From Paroedura picta (Eukaryota; Chordata; Lepidosauria; Squamata; Gekkonidae), in assembly GCF_049243985.1 (NCBI RefSeq), contig NC_135380.1, positions 19,268,501-19,332,500 of the forward strand: 64,000 nucleotides of DNA, read 5' to 3'. The notes below the pieces were generated by a model, which saw nothing but the letters and a program-made list of their open reading frames with translations, did not search any database and had not been told where the DNA came from. The translations under genes were made by a program, and so were the position numbers. This document shows positions 1 through 12,422 of this stretch, piece by piece. Position 1 is the stretch's first letter, and each line of letters opens with the position of its first letter.

Positions 1-2139
1 TTCAACGGGGCTCCCTCCCAGGAAACTGCTCAGTGAATGGAGATGACCACATGGAGGAGGGTGGCTGTTTTGCCTCTTAAGGGCACAAGTGGTATCAACC
101 GTCAGCAAGGTCCATAGCCCAGCAGAACACCCATCACCAACCACAGCTGGTGAGCCCATCTGTTTCCATCCAGAAATGGGAAATCACTCAAAGATCCCTG
201 GCCTCCTATTTAAGGCTGGTGGAAATGCCCGGAGGGAGCATTGTGCAATTCTTTTACAATCCTTTTAGGCTCCCCGATGCTGATGAAGTTAAGAGGAAAG
301 CGAGAGGGTCACGCTATGCTCTTTCCTCTTAGGGGAATTGTGCCTGGACACAAAAGGATCACATGATTGATGGGGGGAACACCAGGCAGTGTCTTGCTCC
401 AGGACATCTGAAACCTGGATCTGGCCCTGATCAAAGATTGCAATGGTTTGAAAATGCGCCTTGGTTGCCATACTTCATTAATCCAGGGATGAACACTTCT
501 TCATTGAAGGTATGACATATAAACGCATCTAACAACAGAGGAATAATGCTTTCTTTTCTTCCCAAAATATTAGGCTTAATCACATGTAAATATATGCAGA
601 TTTAATCAATTAAAAAGCAGAAGGTAAATTGACTTTGTTGAGCAGGTGACAGTCCTTTCATGTATTTTCCCCATACACAATTATGTATATGGGGAAAATA
701 TATGCATATTGGGTTAGATTTTGCTGGGTTTCTCCTCCAATGGAAGAGATAGGGAGACCTCTTTTGGCACCTCAAAGGGCTATGCCAGGGATTTCAGGGT
801 CCGTGTGGACAAAACGCCACGTGGAATGAGATCACCCCTCTTCCACCAGCAGAAGCTTGTACGAGCCAAGAATCCCTTCATTTTCAACAGGGAGTTTTTA
901 AAGCAGGTTGAAGGATGATTTTTCCTGATTGTCAGCGATCTCTGCCTCTCACCTTGCCAGACGTTATAGACAGTAATAGGCCATGAGGCCATAAGAAGGT
1001 GGAGCTCAGAATCACCCTCCAAAATGTAAAACAAGACAAGACTCCGACACAAATCAATAACAGATTCAGGCTAATTCACACCAAATGTTTCTGCAACCTT
1101 ATCTGTTCCCCCACACAGCCCCAAGGACAGGGGAGGGAGCAGTCTGTGTCCTCCCATCTGAAATTCAAAGTTGCGTATCCCTAACAACCTCCTTGGAGAG
1201 ACACTCCAGCATAGGCGCAGGGAGAATATTTCTAACACCTAAAAGCCAGAATCAAATATTCAGAAGCTAGAATCAAATTTTCAAGGTGATGACCTGGCGC
1301 ATAGAATGGAAACAACGTTTCTGAATCAGCGGCCACTCTCAGGTTTATAGTCAAACAACTTCTCAATCAATCATGCACCTTGAATTCATTCGTGAGGCAG
1401 GCCAGGGACGGCTTTCTGGGCCCTGCTGTTTTGACCTGAAAACCCATCTTTCAATTTCCTAAGCCTCCATCCCACCCCCGATTGTTGATTTTCATGCTGT
1501 TCTGTGTCCTCGTGCATTTTTCAGCATCATTTGAAGAGCAGCCTTATGCGTGTTGGCTTGGATCCAGACTAGACATTTCTGCGAGCGCAAGGTTTCCGCT
1601 CATTAAGCGCCATTTTCCTGCCTCCCGCAGCAGCCTTCAGTGTGCCCTGCAGTTCTATTCTCAGAAGAAAGGGGGCTCTCAGGATTAAGGTTTCAGTGGG
1701 CATTCTCCACTGCTACGGGCAAGGGAAAGCAGGAAAAAATTGTGTTTTGGAGCAGAAATCATTACACAGATGGAAACTTTAGTCTAGATACAACTGAATA
1801 TGCATAAGAGACAGCCATTGTACACATAAACACCATATAAATGGATGATGAAAACCATACAACATGTGTTCACAATACAAGTGAATCTATTAAGCCTCAG
1901 CCAAAACAAGCCACATCAACAGCGAGAAAGTCAGAAGGGTGACGTTCAGAACGCTGGGCTAGAAAAAAAGGGCTCATTTCCCTAGTCATCCACAAAGCTC
2001 ACTAAGTGACCTTGTAGTGACCTATCTTTCAGGCTGCCTGCAAGAGAGAATTGGAAATTCAATTGCCCTCAGGTTGCTAACTCTGGATTGGGAAATCCCG
2101 GGAGACTTGAGGACATGGAGAGACTTCCATTTCTCCTAG
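1..2139. other. Gene-free stretch, mostly non-repeat
   Basis: Short open frames on both strands lack recognisable domains and splice-supported continuity. I recognise no repeat family. It is presumed to be part of the CDCA2-EBF2 intergenic region. Confidence 0.5.
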
Positions 2140-2370
2140 AGCAGTGGTTCTCATCCTGGGGGCCAAGACTAGGGTTGGGTGCTCCGGCATCTGAAGCGGG
2201 CTTTCACACCCAAAGCAGCCAGAGCCATGCTGCGGTGGGGTGGAGGGGGGAGCGGGTGGTGGTGCGGTAGCAGGCACAAACACAAGTTTACAAGCCAAAT
2301 TTCATTGAAAGAATGTTCTCCTATCAACTTCTCTGACCTCTTTATTCATCCAAGAGGAAATGTCTAAGAT
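2140..2370. mobile_element. Possible old hAT fragment
   Basis: It starts with gagcagtggttctcatcctg, resembling the end of the CAGTGGTTCTCAACCTGGGG hAT family seen whole at 36160 and 31830. The interior is divergent and no matching second terminus or target duplication is visible. Confidence 0.4.
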
Positions 2371-2792
2371 AGCGATCCCCAACCTGTGGGCCGCAGACCA
2401 CATGTGGTCTGTTGACTAATTGGAGGTGGGCCACAAAGGACGCCTTCTTCCCCCCCCCCCCCGGCCCTTTACAACACACTTTGGGTGTCATTGTCTCCCT
2501 TCACTCCCAGATGGGACTATCTCGTTGCAGAGAAACAAGCTAAGGGTTCCCATTGATTTGTCATTGTCATGAGTTAAAATTTCCATGAAAATAAAATGTT
2601 CCTTATGTTCATTGTTGTAGTGTGTCTGTATCTTATTTTGAAGGGATGTTTAAACATTACCATAGCGACCAGAGTCAGAGAGCGTTAGGGCAGTGGTTAA
2701 GAGTAGAGGAGTAAACTACCCCCCCCACACTGGTCCTCAGTAAAATTGTCAAGCGTTGAGTGGTCCCCGGTGATAAAAAGGCTGGGGACCCA
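2371..2792. mobile_element. Non-autonomous hAT-type element, degraded
   Basis: The left end resembles GATCCCCAACCTGTGGGCCG. The right end (aaaattgtcaagcgttgag ... gataaaaaggctggggaccc) is the same terminus found at 36266-36637, 39069-39121 and 39124-39485. A C13 run lies near 2451. The middle differs from the other copies. Confidence 0.65.
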
Positions 2793-3299
2793 GAGCAAAC
2801 TCTTTACTTAACCTCATGTTGTCTCAGCCTCGTCGCTGCCACTAGTCTATTGGTGTACACAATTAAATATCTGGGTATTTTTGCCAAAGTCATAAATGCC
2901 CATTTTCAATAAGGCCAAGTTACCACTTGACCTGCATCAACAACAGCGCCATCATTATTAAAGGGCATAAAATTTGCCACGATATATAATGTTAAAGTAC
3001 ACACAACTGCCTCACACACACACTCACACGTACACGAGTATATCCAAGAACAGGCCTATATAATTTCAAGAGCTTTTGCCTCACATACCCAGAAATCTCT
3101 CCTTCTTCCCTTCTTCCTCTGCACCACATGTCACAGTCTGAAACAGCACGTACAATAATGGCCCCCAATACCAGATAAACCCAAACCACCAGTCCTTGGA
3201 CGAAACAACGTTAACATCCTGGCATCCAGATTTGCCTTGTATAATTATCACTGTGGGATGGTAGGTGAAATTCCTCCTGGCCACGTTGGATTCTGGAGA

Positions 3300-3447
3300 T
3301 TTTTGGTGGAGGGGTCACTTGGGCATGAAATTGGGGACATTGTGGGTGGGTCGGTAAGTGGTGAGTTTCTGCATTGTGCAGGGGGTTGGACTAGATGACC
3401 CTGGGTGTTCCTTCCAGCTCTATGATTCTATGATTCTATGAAATAAA
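3300..3447 (+). mobile_element. CR1 LINE 3' end
   Basis: gtgcagggggttggactagatgaccctgg...ccttccagctctatgattctatgattctatg is the classic CR1 3' UTR ending with its 8-bp ATTCTATG direct repeats. Confidence 0.9.
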
Positions 3448-3449
3448 CA

Positions 3450-5390
3450 TGTAATGAATGAGGAGAAAGGGGTCAAATTGCCCCCTCGCCTTTCTTCTAT
3501 TGACCCATGCTGTTGTTTGTCTCCATGAGTCCTAGGAACTGCAGGAACGGTTTTTCCAGAGGTTGGAATGGAGCTTCAGGGTGAAAGAGGAACATGGCAA
3601 AAATCAACATTCTGCTGGAGAAAAATCAGTATTTTACTCGAGACTGGTTGAATGCAGGAGATGATCATTCAAAATAGATCCATAAAATATAACCCTTTAG
3701 GAAAGAGGTATACATTATTCCTTTGCTTCAGGGCATCATCTCCATTATTTAATACCAGCAATTTGCAAGTTAACACTAAAATTGCTGCCCTATAACAGGA
3801 CTGCAGCCCAAATGCTTCAATAAGTAGGGAGAAAATATTTTGGGGAGGGCTGACTCACCTATGTCAGGGGGGATCCCATCCCACCCCAGGGCTAAAGTAA
3901 GCAGCTGCCTTTCTTCTAAGTTACCCCTTATATCATCAAAGTATTTTGCAAAACTCAGTCATAATGGGGACAAGGGGTGTATTTTTAACCAGAAATTTGC
4001 TCCTGTTCATTAAGGAAAAACAAATATATAATATGATAATATAATTTTGTATCTGTTATGTTTTGGTGTGTTTGTTAAAGCTCTCCAATTTGCCAACAGG
4101 TTCCATTCTGGTTGGTCCTACAACTAAAATTAAATTTGAAAGTCCAAAAGGCATCGAATTCAAAACAATTGTTTTCCTTAAAATAATTTTTTTTAAATAA
4201 AATTTAAAAACATCCCAAGTCACTCTGATGAAATTCACCTTGATTGGTAAAACTTCAGTTTTCTGGAAAACAATAAAAACAGCACTACAATGGAAATACA
4301 AATGTCTTACAAGTTGGATTTTGTTCAGAGCCCATCGGTGCAGGTGTGCCAAAGCTACAGTTGGGAAGCAAAGATCCATTATGCAATGTGACTGCAAAAT
4401 ATGAATGTTATTCCTTCTTTTCCATACGTAAAGTGCAAACTTTGTGAGTCAAGAGACTTTGTAAAATTCACGTTCAGCTCTCTCAGTAAGTAATGCTTGT
4501 ATCTTGCATGCAAGTCTTTTTTTTTTTAAAGCTCCCTTAATCCTTTGGTCCTCCTAAATCCTGCCCTTGGATTGGAGATTTGGAAAGTCTATGAGAAATA
4601 ACAGATGAGACCATACAATCACCTGTGTTATAGCTTTATCTCCATCGAGACATCCAGTTCTGACATTGCAAGACTGTGCTGTAAAAGATCGACTCTTTAC
4701 GAGAACCACCTGTCTAAAACGACAGCTTGTTCCTTTAACTTCAGAACATATTTTTAAGGTTAACATACCACTAAAGAGGGGGGGGGGAGAAGCCACCCCT
4801 CGCCTTTCCCCAATTCTTAACAATAAAAGCTACGATGCCCTCTTGAAGCAACAAGCCTGTTTCAAATACTCTTAACCCCCCCTCCCCCCGCCAATTCTGT
4901 TCTTTCACTTAATTGTGTAATATTTTAAGGTTTCAGATTGGAGTCATTTGTGGCAGCGGTGTGGTTTATATCAAGATTTTCCAGAGTAGGCTACCTAACC
5001 CATGGGGGAAGGGGGCAGGCGTCGGGGGTGTGCAGGGACTTCATGCTGTAAGGAAAAAACCCTGAAAATGTAAAGAATGAAATCTAAATGCATGAGATGC
5101 TCTTGGTTCAGGAGGCAGCGTGACTCAAAGAAGACAGAGGGAGCTGAAAGGGGGCCTAAATCTCAAAAAAGCAGGGATGGGGACTGGAAACTGGGAATCC
5201 TTTTGTTGAAACTGAAGCATAGGTTCACATTATAATATAATTTCACTGGGAACTTAGGCTATATACAGACAATGACATGGTTTGGATAGATTGGCAAATG
5301 TTTATTGTTGTATGACACAATCCGCATACACACACATGGAGCTTCCTTGAGGCATATCACCAAACAGTATTGTCTATTCTGACCAGTAGC
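3450..5390. other. Gene-free stretch, mostly non-repeat, AT-rich
   Basis: No coding signal. The segment around 4020-4560 is AT-rich, unique-looking sequence that could include conserved non-coding DNA. Homopolymer runs occur at about 4519 (T) and 4780 (G). Confidence 0.4.
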
Positions 5391-5394
5391 AGCT

Positions 5395-5500
5395 CTCCAG
5401 GGTCTCAGGAAGAACATCACCTAACTGATACTTTTTTAACTGGAGAGGCTGGGGATTGTACTTGAGATGCTCTTCCACTGAACTGCAACCCCAGGGTTGG
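5395..5500 (-). mobile_element. tRNA-derived SINE fragment
   Basis: ctggagaggctggggattgtacttgagatgctcttccactgaactgcaacccc is the reverse complement of a degenerate box A/box B tRNA-like SINE head, of the type better preserved at 16712 and 12423. Confidence 0.6.
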
Positions 5501-5539
5501 GGAGTTCTGTTATTCCAGCAACCCTGTAGTCTTCTAGAG

Positions 5540-5675
5540 CAGGGGTAGTCAACCTGTGGTCCTCCAGATGTTCATGAACTACAATTCCCATGAGCCCCTA
5601 CCAGCAAATGCTGGCAGGGGCTCATGGGAATTGTAGTTCATGAACATCTGGAGGACCACAGGTTGACTACCCCTG
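5540..5675. mobile_element. Palindromic hAT-type MITE with 8-bp target duplication (copy 1)
   Basis: The 136-bp element runs CAGGGGTAGTCAACCTG...CAGGTTGACTACCCCTG and is a nearly perfect inverted repeat with a very short centre. The perfect target duplication TTCTAGAG lies at 5532-5539 and 5676-5683. The 8-bp duplication and CAGGGG ends indicate the hAT superfamily. The near-perfect arms suggest recent insertion. Confidence 0.95.
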
Positions 5676-5699
5676 TTCTAGAGCCTCAGGCTGCCCCTG

Positions 5700-7260
5700 C
5701 ACATAGGAAGGGGGTCAGCTGAAGGCACCCCCCTCACTCTCATCCCCAGAAGTATAAACACCAAAAGGTCAAGGGAAGCAGGCGTGTGGATCACACTGAC
5801 AAATGTATCAGCAGAACAGGTTTTGAGTCCAGTGTCACCTTTAAGAGCAACAAGGTTTAATTCTGGTTAGGAACAGCCTTTGACATGAAAGTTCACCTTA
5901 AAAGCTAAGGTCTGGTTTAGCTGCGATCATTTCAGATTCCAGCCACAAAAAGGGTTAGTCTTAGCGACACTATGGCAAAGGTCTTTAAGAGATTATGAGG
6001 CCAATGGCAGAAACATCCAACAGAACAATCTAGTCCCCTTTTTAATGACAAGTGCCTGGCAAATTGTACTTATGTTGAAATTAAAAAATATATATATTGC
6101 AATACTATTTTTGTGTTCTATGAGTTCTATGAAACTTTTTGTTGCTCCATATAGACCAAATTTTTAATCAAGACCCCCCCCCCCCAGTCAATGGTGTCCC
6201 GCTTTACCAATGTTAAAATCTGGTCACCTCTTCACATTACATGGGGCAATCTACTTAAAGACGTCTGTTCTTATGATAAATCCTAGCTGTTCATTACATC
6301 TGCAAAATATATTTTAGTCTAGGGCTAGCAGACCCTCCCTAGCAACCTGCAGGGGGTGGAGGGTAGGGGGAACCTACAAGTAGAAAGTGAACAGCCTAGG
6401 CCTTGTCACTGGCATCACACCGACAGTTATGTCAGCAACATCCTAGCAATGCTCTGGTATTTGGGCAAAAACTCTACAGTGTAGCCAGTTTCTGATAGCT
6501 GCTGTGTGGCTATGGGGAGCCCAGGCCCAACAGTTTTAAAAAGTAAACAGGCAGCCTTTTCACCTTGCTGCATGGAGGATCCATTTCTGCTGGCAACCCA
6601 TCCGGATGACTAAGAGACCTGGCAAAATGACAGCGAGGAATCTACTGCTTATAGTCTCTCTCCCCCATTCTTTTACCCCCAGCCTTTAAAATAGATAGCA
6701 GGATTGTCATCACACACTGAAGAAGGGGGAAAGAAGAGAACATTTGGGGTTGATTTGGGTTCAGTTGCAGAGCTGGGTTGTAACTCTAGCCTGCCTCACC
6801 TTCCTTCCCTTTTCTCCAGCAAAAGGTGAAGAACATAATGGGATCGGTTTACGCTATGCCGCCTACTCCATTCTGTCTCTCCACTGATAATGCTCTGTTT
6901 GGGCTCCTTTCTCTCCCCCTCCCCCTTTCCCCACCCACCACCACTATGTCTGAGCTGTTTTGACATGTTTATTTGCTTAATTTGTTTATTTTGACTGGCT
7001 CTGATTATAATTGGCAGCAATGCAGCAGAATTAACATCAGACTGTGTCGTAGGCTTGTCGGTTACAATAATGCAAAAGGCCTGGGAAGGCAACTTGGTGT
7101 GGAAGTGACACAACTTGGAGACCAGCTGGGCAGCTGTGTGCATGGGGGCGGTGGAGGAGGAGGAGGAGGAGGAAATAATACAGAGGCATGATGACTGTGT
7201 GAAGAGCGGCAATTCACATGGTGGCAAATATCCCTCTTCAAATTGACAGCTTTTGGGTTG
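5700..7260. other. Gene-free stretch; part may be conserved non-coding
   Basis: A short repeat piece lies at about 5825-5900 (gagtccagtgtcacctttaagagc). The segment 6830-7200 is unique-looking, with TAAT/ATTA-rich sequence next to a (GGA)n run at 7148-7171. A 190-codon minus-strand open frame there overlaps the run and an inverted repeat, and looks non-coding. Confidence 0.4.
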
Positions 7261-7267
7261 ATTCAAA

Positions 7268-7532
7268 TGAGTAGCCGTGTTGGTCTGAAGTAGCACAATA
7301 AAATCAGAGTCCAGTAGCACCTTTAAGACCGACAAAGATTTATTCAGGGCGTGAGCTTTCGAGTGCAAGCACTCAAGAGTATGAACTGATCATTATGACT
7401 ATGAACCTTCCCACTATCATAATGGTCAGTTCATAGTCTGATAACGAGTGCTTGCACTCAAAAGCTTACGCCTTGAATAAATCTTTGTTGATCTTAAAGG
7501 TGCTACTGGACTCTGATTTTATTGAGCTTTTG
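7268..7532. mobile_element. Fold-back (long inverted repeat) element
   Basis: The left arm (aaaatcagagtccagtagcacctttaag...gagtgcaagcactc) is matched in reverse by the right arm (gagtgcttgcactc...cttaaaggtgctactggactctgatttt). The centre is itself an inverted repeat (atgaactgatcattatga / tcataatggtcagttcat) around a short loop. The arms match the repeat unit also found at 51690-51795 and 5825. The superfamily is not known to me. Confidence 0.75.
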
Positions 7533-7544
7533 GGTTTGTTATTC

Positions 7545-8200
7545 ACACTGGATGACGATGATGATGATGATGGTAGCCATTCAGTAATATTTGACTCTTG
7601 ATGATCCTAGGTTCAATGGTCACCACGTCTTTTGATCTTGCACCACTTCTTTTAGTTGTATAATGCTCTGGCCAGTGTCCATTCTGATCATGACTAACCA
7701 TTGTGTTCTTTGTTGTCCTGGTTTCCTATTACCACTGCCAAATCCTAGCATAAGTGCTTTCTCTGTTGAGTCATGATCTGGCCAAAATAATTGAGCCAGA
7801 GTTTCATTATTCTGTATACCAGAGATGTATCAGGCTTTCTGCATTCTAATATTCCCTCGTTTGTGACCTTGGCTGTCCATGGAATCCACGGAAGCCTTCT
7901 GCAGCACCAGAGTTCAAAAGAGTCAACTCTCCTCTTGTCTGATTTTTTCATTGTTCAACTTTCACAGCCGTAAGTGCCTACTGGAAACATGACAGATCAA
8001 ACTAATCTACATTTGGTAGTCTGGTTAATGTCCTTGCTTTTCCATGTTCAGTTCAAGCTTATAATTGTTGAGTGACCCTGAACAATTTGACATTTTATTT
8101 CCATGCTACAATAACCACTCTTATCAATTTGTGATCCAAGAAATAATGAAGTTTTGAATGCATCTAGTCTCTTCTGAATGCATCAATTGTTATTGTGACA
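7545..8200 (-). mobile_element. Bov-B (RTE) LINE fragment, C-terminal ORF end and 3' tail
   Basis: The minus-strand frame around 7951-7745 reads KKSDKRRVDSFELWCCRRLP, then WIPWTAK and LWLNYFGQIM. This matches the Bov-B ORF end (RIDAFELWCWRRLLRVPWTAR...LQYFGHLM). Frame breaks separate the next block, which corresponds to the MDTG...LKEVVQDQ region. The (GAT)n at about 7557-7574 is the expected 3' simple-repeat tail. It is 5'-truncated and old. Confidence 0.85.
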
Positions 8201-8399
8201 ATTTGCACTGGTCATTATTTTTCTTTTTTAATATTCTTGCTTTCTTCACTGGTTTATGTAACCATACCTTCTTTGTTTTCATTTTCAGACACAGGCAGGA
8301 GGTCCTTTTTTCATCCCCCCAATTGCTTCCGGCAAATTTCCTGTTTCTGATGGGGATTTAAAGCCATTTTTATGGTTCCTAAGACCAAGTGTCAGAATG

Positions 8400-9390
8400 A
8401 CTAACTGAGAGCCAGATAGTAAGCAGGGATTTTAATTTGGGTGGATCCTCCCACACTGGTATAGCCCAGAAATCTCACCACTGCACTATTAATACTACTA
8501 CCAAAAATCTCAAGAACATCTTTGTGGGAGTGTTATTTATAATGATTAGGGATACACCACGATAGACTTATCATAATGAAGAGTGGATTCAAACAACAAC
8601 CAAAATATACTTTAGATATTTATAAAATATAAGTCTTGTTTCAGGTCATACAATCTAAGGGCAAATCCACAATTCACAAGTCTCTTCAAACTGTAAGCTA
8701 TAAGGCAGTGTCTCTATCATTACAGCCTTCCTGACTTTTTATTTGACCCACTTCCCTATCTTCTGTAATTTTAACATAACTTCACATGCCTCGATCACAA
8801 TTCAGCATCATCTAAGCGGGGGAGGGGGGGAATTAAGTGAGCGTTACGTTATCAGATTGCTCAGTGTTTTCTTTAAGATTAAGGGTCAAGATCAATAAGA
8901 TTCTAGGAAATCCACGACAGACAAAACCATACATGGGAGAAAGGATTCAGACCCCCCTCCTCTCTTCTACACACGGCCCAAATTTGAATCAGGACCACAT
9001 GTGACTGTAATTTATATTTAGACCAGCTGAGAAGATCCCAATCACAGCTCTCCCAGTGCTGCATCTAGAGGCTTCCGGATGAAGGGATGGGTTAAGATTA
9101 AATTTGCCAGTGGTAGAATGGAGCATCCCTGCCTCCCTCTCCCACTGTAGCCCACAGATCTCTGCGAAAATGCTGCTCTTGGGGAATGGGCAACCAGAAG
9201 GAGTACACAAAGAGGGTCTGCAACAGAAAAGGGGAGTTGGTGGGACCCGATCCAAATCATTTTGTTTTGTGTGTTTTAAACTGTACAGTCCTACTTCCTT
9301 CTAAATCTATTGAAGTCAACTCCTAGGTCAACTCAGACTTGGGTCTGTTCAGGGGGCATCACTGTAGAAAGTGCTCTTGGTATTCCACTG
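8400..9390. other. Gene-free stretch, no recognised repeat
   Basis: No coding signal is supported. A G-rich run lies at about 8820. I see nothing more specific. Confidence 0.35.
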
Positions 9391-9394
9391 TAAT

Positions 9395-9535
9395 ACCCCT
9401 AGGTCAATGATGCTCTGCCAATTCACATTTTGCAGCAGAACCTACAGGATCCTTTCCGAATCAATGGAGATAGCAGGAACTGAACCTGGGACTTTCAGCC
9501 GGAAAAGCAGATGCTTTGCCACTGACCTTGACATC
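9395..9535 (-). mobile_element. tRNA-derived SINE fragment
   Basis: gatagcaggaactgaacctgggactttcagccggaaaagcagatgctttgccactgacc is a reverse-complement tRNA-like head with a recognisable B box, of the same family as 16712 and 10330. Confidence 0.7.
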
Positions 9536-9689
9536 TTCCCCTTTTCCTCCCACCCCCACCACTTTACTTGTGACATGAACAAACCAGATAATATCCACTA
9601 TCGGTATTGAGAGGTAGCAAATTGCGATAACAAAAAAAATATTTTATCTTACAGTTGTAGCTATATTGTTTGACTGTTTGAATGCTAAT

Positions 9690-9797
9690 GATTGTAGAAA
9701 TTTTAAATCTGCTGTCGACCACCCTGAGACAGCGAGGCCAAGAGGCAACAGGATAGAAATCAAACTATAAATAAACAAACAAACAAACAAACAAATA
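9690..9797 (+). repeat. LINE-like 3' tail with (AAAC)n
   Basis: The ctgctgtcgaccaccctgagacagcgaggcc...tagaaatcaaactataaataaac pattern is a common sauropsid LINE tail ending in an (AAAC)n microsatellite at 9773-9796. The family is uncertain. Confidence 0.5.
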
Positions 9798-9879
9798 CCA
9801 TGGCCAAAAATGCTTACATTCTTTAAATGGAAACTCTCAGACCAGATATTTAAAAACTAGTTGTTGTTTTTAAGTTTTA

Positions 9880-10157
9880 AAGGTAAAGGTATCCCCTGTG
9901 CAAGCACCGAGTCATGTCTGACCCTTGGGGTGACGCCCTCTAGCGTTTTCATGGCAGACTCAATACGGGGTGGTTTGCCAGTGCCTTCCCCAGTCATTAC
10001 CGTTTACCCCCCAGCAGCAAGCTGGGTACTCATTTTACCGACCTCGGAAGGATGGAAGGCTGAGTCAACCTTGAGCCGGCTGCTGGGATCGAACTCCCAG
10101 CCTCATGGGCAAAGCTTTCAGACGGCTGCCTTACCACTCTGCGCCACAAGAGGCTCT
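9880..10157 (-). mobile_element. Sauria-type SINE, near full length
   Basis: The plus strand begins aaggtaaaggtatcccctgtg (the 3' tail in reverse) and ends with ggctgccttaccactctgcg, the reversed tRNA-like head. Flanks aagttttaa and aagttttag suggest a target duplication. This family is squamate-specific and has a Bov-B-like 3' end. Confidence 0.9.
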
Positions 10158-10269
10158 TTTAAAAGTTTTAGGTGGGCACAAACAGTGCTCCATTAGTCCC
10201 ATCCTGGCTAAATTGAACCAGCATCATAGCATTAGTCTGTCAAGGGCAATATTGCCCACTCAGGCTGGC

Positions 10270-10412
10270 AGCAACCCCCAGGCTCTGAAGCAGAGTTCTT
10301 CACTTTGTCTAGCTAGCAGCTTATCGTTGTAACTGGAGATGCTGGAAATCGAACCTGGAACCTTCCGCACACAAAGAAGGTAATCTTCCACTGAGCCACA
10401 GCAATCCCCCCC
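10270..10412 (-). mobile_element. tRNA-derived SINE fragment
   Basis: ggagatgctggaaatcgaacctggaaccttccgcacac...ccactgagccacagc is a reversed tRNA-like SINE head. Confidence 0.7.
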
Positions 10413-10414
10413 CC

Positions 10415-12415
10415 AAGTTCTTCCAGTGGCCTGGTGGGTTTTTTTTAGAAAGAAATGGTAATCTTAATTTAAATGTGCATCATCCCCCCCCCCATTGCTC
10501 AACCCCCCATTAATGTCAAAATCTTAAATGTTTGGCTTATAGTCAGTTAACAGTGTTGCTATAAACTGACAAAAAAGCGAAGATTCTGAGCCATCACATG
10601 GTGAGGCAAAGTGATATCACAGCCCATATGGCCTACAGCATCACACTTTTCCTCGGCACCTAGGTAAACGGCAACGTTCACAGCACACAGCCCCGTCTGT
10701 GCATGTAGACAACACACCATGTGCCAGAGAAAACCGGGCGGTTTTTGTGCCATCCATCCCCTGCTGTTTAGCAGAAGACTTTCCTCACCACATGTATAAT
10801 GCTCCATGCTTGTGCACATGCACACCCCTGCCTTTTATCGTCATACATCACAATTCCCAAGTGGAAGCCATGCTGGATGTAGCTGATGTTTGAATGTAGG
10901 GCATCGAAGAAGAAAGATCTAATGTCACAAAACCAGGGTTTTCAAGCAGCCATTTAACTTCAGAACTTCCCTAGGAATAGAATGTTGCCAACTGACCAGG
11001 GTATTGGAAGAAAGGAACTGGTTCCTCTCCCTGGAAAAATCACTGTCCCCATTTTGTCTGTTTTCAGCTCTTGATAAAATGTAGAGATGCAGTGCTACAG
11101 TTCATTGTTCCAAGCTTGCCTCCCTCTGGAAGAGCTCTAAAAATGAGAGGTTGGATCTAGATTCAGTTTCCCAGCACTGACATGGAACTTTCCTCCTTTC
11201 CCCCTCCCAATGCAGACCACTGATCTTCACTAAGTGCTCCTATTAGAGGATGGAGGACCAGCAGGAGGAATGGCATGAGGAGCATCTGCAGGAGGAAGGG
11301 GTATCAGTGGAAATGGTCCATTTTGTCTGGATCCAACCCCTTAACTCCAGTCTGTCTGTGCTAAAGGTCCACACATGACCATTCAGGAGTTGTCATTTTT
11401 CCCAACATAGCTTGAGCGGTACATTTGGAACACTGGATCGCAGATCGCAAGGCAAAGATATTTTTTCTAGCCCACCTTTAACCTAAACAACAAACTCCTT
11501 GGCTTCCGCAACAGTGGAGGACAGGCTATGACATTGTAAATGAATTGAACACAGCAGGTGGAGTAAAACTGTCCACAGTGTGCAATGAGAGACTCGGGCA
11601 GGACTCCATGGTAAGGGATATGAATGTTAAAAGTGTGCTCCTGTTTTTAGCTGTCAAATGGCAAACAGGTAGCAAACAAAGGCTAATGGGGACAACTCAC
11701 AAAATTGTTCCTACCACCCCTGGCTTTTAGCTGCAGTCTGGTAAACTCCTGTTAAATGGACTTTATATGTTTCTGTACATTTGTTCTAGAATGTATGCAT
11801 TTAAGGCCAGGATTAGAAGAAGTAAGGAGTGAGGCTGCTATAGCAGGAGACCTCCCACTGGCAGCCCCTAACCCCCTGCCAACTCTTGGTAGGCAGGGGT
11901 GGAAATAAGTCATAAGTGACTGATGCTGTCACCAGACTCACCAATTGGCTAGAAGAAGAACACCCATTCAGCCTGCTCCTGTCTGCTTAACAAAGGTTTG
12001 TTGTAGAATAATCAGTAATAACTTTTAGGGCATGGAATCAGTTGTGATCAACACATGCAAGGGTTCCATCTGTTATTTAATGGCCAGCTGCAGGGTCTTC
12101 TCGAAGGACTGGCATTCTTAACACTCACCAAACTTCCTGCGCTTACCCCAAGATCTCTTTCCTAGCTGGCCCAGGAGAATGGCCATAATATAGTAGCAAA
12201 TAATCTCTGTATTTAGAAGTCCCAGATTCAAATCTCAATCAAGCATGAAGAATTGGCATGGCGGGTTTATCTGCTGAGGCTCATGACCCAACGGAGATCC
12301 TACCATTGAGGAACATCTTAGTCAGGCTGTCTCTAGGATCTGGATCTCAACTCTGAATACTCCAGATCCAGCCCCTTCCCTCACTTTAATCTAGAAATGA
12401 TAGTGACCGATGCAG
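10415..12415. other. Gene-free stretch, no clear gene
   Basis: Homopolymer runs lie at about 10408 and 10485 (C). The open frames are short and unsupported. Parts of 11160-11340 and 11820-11960 look like decayed repeats that I cannot assign. Confidence 0.35.
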
Positions 12416-12422
12416 AGTTGTT

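Noticed and set aside
6796-7368. 190-codon minus-strand open frame
   Set aside because: It crosses a (GGA)n run read as poly-Ser and part of the fold-back repeat, has no domain, no splice context and no conservation I recognise.
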